From positions 1 through 40,754 of the forward strand of contig NZ_JAER01000040.1 in assembly GCF_000519005.1 (NCBI RefSeq): a stretch of 40,754 nt of DNA, written 5' to 3'. Under the pieces are notes generated by a model, which was not told the origin of the DNA, did no database searches, and saw only the letters and a program-made list of their open reading frames with translations. The position numbers were made by a program, and so were the translations under genes. Positions 38,821 through 40,754 of this stretch are shown piece after piece. How positions within the stretch are numbered: position 1 is the first letter of the stretch; each line of letters starts with the position of its first letter. The DNA is from Nocardioides sp. J54 (GTDB lineage Bacteria; Actinomycetota; Actinomycetes; Propionibacteriales; Nocardioidaceae).

Positions 38821-38862
38821 CCGTCGATCGACGGCTTGCGCTGCTAGATTCGACTATTCGAA
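38821..38862. promoter_or_regulatory. Palindromes in the LLM/IclR divergent promoter region
   Basis: CCGTCGATCGACGG (38821-38834) is a perfect 14 bp palindrome 25 bp before the LLM oxidoreductase start. TTCGACTATTCGAA (38849-38862) is a second, imperfect one nearer the regulator. The positions suit operators for the divergent IclR-type regulator. Confidence 0.55.
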
Positions 38863-38920
38863 CTCGCTCCGCGCCTCCGTGGCGTCGCCCGGGCGGGTTC
38901 GGACGTCGAACGGAGCGCCG

Positions 38921-39763
38921 GTGACCGCGAGTCCCTCACCACCGACCACCCGGGTCGTCGACGTCCTCGAGCTCGTCGCCGCCCGCCGCGACCGGCCGCT
39001 GCGTGCCGCCGACGTCGCCCGCGAGCTCGGCCTCTCCCGCGCGACCACCCACGCGATCGTGCACACCCTCGCCGCCCGCGGCTGGCTGGTCCGCTCCCCT
39101 GACACCGGCCACCTCGCCCTCGGCCCCGCCCTCGGCCCGGTGGCCGCCGCCGTCGCCGAGCAGCGCACCGGCACCCGCCTCGGCGTGCGCGCCGCCGCCG
39201 GCCTCGCCAGCGCCACCGGCTGGCCGGCCTCGGTGGTCGAGCTCGTCGACGACGTCCTCTACGTCTCCAGCGTCGACCCCGACGACCTCACCGTCATGCG
39301 CGGCCAGCGCCTCCCCTATGCCGCCCCCTTCGGCACCCTCTTCGCCGCCTGGGCCGAGCCCGACGAGCGCAGGGGCTGGCTGCGCCGCGGCCGCCTCACC
39401 GAGGCCGCCGTCGCCTCCTACGGCGCCCACCTCGACCAGGCCCGCGCCGACGGCTTCCTCGTCGAGCGGATGAGCCCGGTCGTCGAGCACGTCTCGTCGC
39501 TGGTGCAGGCCACCCACGAGGGCGACTTCCCTGCCGCCGTCCACGAGCTCGCCGGGGAGCTGCTCGCCGAGGTCGTCCGGACCAGCATGGAGACCCACGA
39601 CGCCGCCAGCCAGCCGGTCACCTCCGTCGCCGCCCCCGTCCCCGGCCCCGACGGCACCGTCCGCACCGCCCTCGTCGTCCACCCGCTGCGCGACCTCACC
39701 GGCGCGGAGGTGAGGCGGGCCGCGAGCATGGTGCGCCAGGCGGCGAAGGCCGTGGTGGGGTGA
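38921..39763 (+). CDS. IclR-family transcriptional regulator
   Basis: A 280 aa protein. The N-terminal winged helix (TRVVDVLELVAARRDRPLRAADVARELGLSRATTHAIVHTLAARGWLVR, about 10-57) and a GAF-like ligand domain (VVELVDDVLYVSSVD; LPYAAPFGTLFAAWAEPDERRGWL) match IclR. GTG 38921 has GGAGCG ahead and fits the family N-terminus; GTG 38879 would add 14 residues. It probably controls the divergent LLM oxidoreductase-phosphotransferase operon. The coding sequence is unusually C-rich at third positions, like its neighbours. Confidence 0.9.
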   Translation: MTASPSPPTTRVVDVLELVAARRDRPLRAADVARELGLSRATTHAIVHTLAARGWLVRSPDTGHLALGPALGPVAAAVAEQRTGTRLGVRAAAGLASATGWPASVVELVDDVLYVSSVDPDDLTVMRGQRLPYAAPFGTLFAAWAEPDERRGWLRRGRLTEAAVASYGAHLDQARADGFLVERMSPVVEHVSSLVQATHEGDFPAAVHELAGELLAEVVRTSMETHDAASQPVTSVAAPVPGPDGTVRTALVVHPLRDLTGAEVRRAASMVRQAAKAVVG

Positions 39764-39851
39764 CTGTCCTCGACTGCGCGAGCGCGTCGCCCGTCGGCGG
39801 TGGCGTTCGCCTGGCGGCAAGGCTCGAGGTTCGCTTCGCCTGACTCCCGGT

Positions 39852-40029
39852 GGTTGAGGTGCGACGAGCGCCAGCGAGGAGCCTCGCAACCTCCGGGCGT
39901 GTCAGGCGGACTGCGGTGGGCACAGTCCGGTGCACCGGGGCCACTGGTTTCGAGGCTCGGCGCTGGGGCGCCTCGCACCTCAACCAGCGGCGGGAGGTCG
40001 GCGCTGGGGCGCCTCGCACCTCAACCAGC
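39852..40029. repeat. GGTTGAGG bipartite element plus an extra 41 bp unit (right side)
   Basis: A forward unit (39852-39891, ending GCCTCGCAACC) and an inverted unit (39944-39985, GGTTTCGAGG to CCTCAACC) flank a GGACTG/CAGTCC hairpin (39908-39928). A second inverted unit follows with the same 41 bp period (to 40029). It is the same composite as at 396-528, here facing the other way. Confidence 0.8.
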
Positions 40030-40058
40030 GGCAGTTGATCGCTGTCGTGGTTGGTATC

Positions 40059-40165
40059 GGCGGCCGCGCACCGTAGCCGACCGGCCCCCGGCGTCAAGGA
40101 CGTCGCTTCGCTCCGCCGCTACGCGGTCGCTTCGCGATCCTTGACCCCGGGGCCCTGCCGGTCGG
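40059..40165. repeat. Nested inverted-repeat module (right copy)
   Basis: An inverted copy of 606-717: CGGCCGCGCACCGTAGCCGA at the outer end, GCGTCAAGGACGTCG near 40091, ATCCTTGACCCC near 40138 and CTGCCGGTCGG at the end. The centre has GCTTCGCTCCGCCGCTACGCG. Differences from the left copy are scattered and mostly keep pairing. Confidence 0.75.
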
Positions 40166-40232
40166 CTTTCCGGCGCAGCGGCGGCACGGACTGCGTCCGC
40201 GCCGCCGCTGCGCGGCCGCCGCCTTCGTGGAA

Positions 40233-40276
40233 GGTCATACGGATCGTGGGCTCCAGGCCACGATTCGCATGACGTC
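40233..40276. repeat. Palindrome (right copy of the 46 bp element)
   Basis: GTCATACGGATCGTGG (40234-40249) pairs with CCACGATTCGCATGAC (40258-40273) around GCTCCAGG. It is the reverse complement of the element at 552-597 with a few substitutions. Confidence 0.8.
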
Positions 40277-40436
40277 TTGGAACGTCGCCGACTCCCGGTG
40301 GTTGAGGTGCGAGGCCGCCCGCGGCCGAGCCTCGAAACCACCGGGCCCTTGAGGCGGACTGTGTCCGGCACAGTCCGGCGCACCGGGGCCGCTGGGGCGC
40401 CTCGCACCTCGAATAGCGGCAGCGGACATGCCTGTG

Positions 40437-40456
40437 ACCCCGCCGTCAGGCGGGGT
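40437..40456 (-). terminator. Hairpin terminator after the right HNH gene
   Basis: ACCCCGCC (40437-40444) and GGCGGGGT (40449-40456) pair around GTCA, 15 bases beyond the HNH stop on the minus strand. Same stem as at 261-280 with a different loop. Confidence 0.65.
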
Positions 40457-40470
40457 GTGGGGCGTGGTGG

Positions 40471-40754
40471 CTAGTAGTCGTCGGGGTCGAGGCGGCGCGA
40501 GGTGGCGAGGACCTTGGTGCCCTTGGGGCTGACCAGGAAGTGGCGGCCGTTGGGGGAGAGCCAGAGGTAGTGGCCGGGCTGGACGGTCACGTAGCGCCAG
40601 AGGCTGAAGGTCTTGGCCCGGTGGTGGCGTCGGCAGAGCGGGACGAGGTTGCACGGACAGGTCGGGCCGCCGCGGTTGTGCTCGATGGTGTGGTCGAGGT
40701 CGCAGCGGGTCGCCTTGACGGTGCAGCCGGGGAAGCGGCAGGTGTGGTCACGCA
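40471..40754 (-). CDS. HNH endonuclease, DUF222/13E12-type, C-terminal part (5' end outside window)
   Basis: The minus-strand frame is open from the window edge to TAG at 40471-40473. The visible 93 residues include CRFPGC, then TRCDLDHTIEH, GGPTCPCNLVPLCRRHHRAKTF and a tail ending RRLDPDDY. This is the complete HNH/zinc module of the DUF222 family. Over the shared 80 residues it differs from the left copy (1-246) at only about ten positions. Both genes point into the window, so their ends form an inverted pair. Confidence 0.9.
   Translation of the reverse strand, partial: RDHTCRFPGCTVKATRCDLDHTIEHNRGGPTCPCNLVPLCRRHHRAKTFSLWRYVTVQPGHYLWLSPNGRHFLVSPKGTKVLATSRRLDPDDY

Larger units (their letters stand above)
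39764..40470. other. Non-coding palindromic repeat mosaic (right copy, inverted)
   Basis: These 707 bases contain no credible gene. Read from the HNH gene inward on the minus strand they hold: the terminator hairpin (40437-40456); a bipartite GGTTGAGG element (40299-40411) with a hairpin GGACTGTG/CACAGTCC (40356-40376) at its centre; the 46 bp palindrome (about 40233-40276); a 60 bp GC-rich insertion absent from the left side; the 112 bp module (about 40059-40165); two 41 bp units (39944-40029); and another unit (39852-39891). Confidence 0.8.

Overview
The window is high-GC DNA with long actinobacterial ORFs, frequent GTG starts, GTGA/ATGA-type stop-start overlaps and several leaderless-looking promoters. 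Gene content (gluABCD beside miaB; rpfB-rsmA-ispE; a GT39 mannosyltransferase beside rsmI; DUF222/HNH '13E12-type' genes; a DevR-like regulator; a SigB/SigF-type sigma factor; an LLM flavin oxidoreductase) fits an actinomycete, most likely Nocardioidaceae/Nocardioides-like. The genus is inference; the phylum-level call is firm. No rRNA, tRNA, insertion sequence or CRISPR array was recognised.

Layout. 1-863: the tail of an HNH endonuclease gene followed by a mosaic of palindromic repeats. 864-5155: miaA, a small antitoxin-like protein, a NUDIX hydrolase, a small acidic protein, a peptidase E-like enzyme and miaB. 5276-8624: a gluABCD-type amino-acid ABC transporter operon. 8637-11404: a hotdog-fold protein, a trans-aconitate methyltransferase-like enzyme, an epoxide-hydrolase-like alpha/beta hydrolase and a divergent MarR regulator. 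11401-19731 (minus): a housekeeping run of rsmI, alpha/beta hydrolase, tatD, rpfB, rsmA, ispE, ABC-F and a membrane protein. 19770-21548: the protein mannosyltransferase. 21697-26806 (minus): a stress/ion-homeostasis block holding a PAS-ANTAR regulator, an SDR, an acidic protein, a membrane protein, a lipoprotein, an Nramp-like transporter, a PRC-barrel protein and a Rho_N-like protein. 26989-29438: a haem-oxygenase-fold enzyme, a CDGSH protein and a zinc alcohol dehydrogenase. 29571-36525: a SigB-type sigma factor, an unknown protein, a DevR-like response regulator and a mcp-cheW-cheA chemosensory operon. 36638-39763: a phosphotransferase, an LLM oxidoreductase and a divergent IclR-type regulator. 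39764-40754: the repeat mosaic again and a second HNH gene, both in inverted orientation.

How parts work together. miaA and miaB make successive modifications of tRNA A37. GluA-D form one importer. RpfB, RsmA and IspE sit in a conserved growth/ribosome/isoprenoid neighbourhood. The sigma-factor gene has a textbook GTTT-N15-GGGTA promoter, and weaker relatives of that box precede several genes in 21.9-26.9 kb, suggesting one general-stress regulon. The DevR-like regulator and the cheA operon both carry GGGAC/GTCCC-type palindromes upstream, which suggests a regulatory link.

The most unusual structure is at the two ends. Nearly identical HNH gene tails, each followed by the same series of palindromic modules, sit about 39 kb apart as an inverted pair around otherwise ordinary chromosome. 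This looks like a multicopy HNH-plus-palindrome element and is the best candidate here for an undescribed system.
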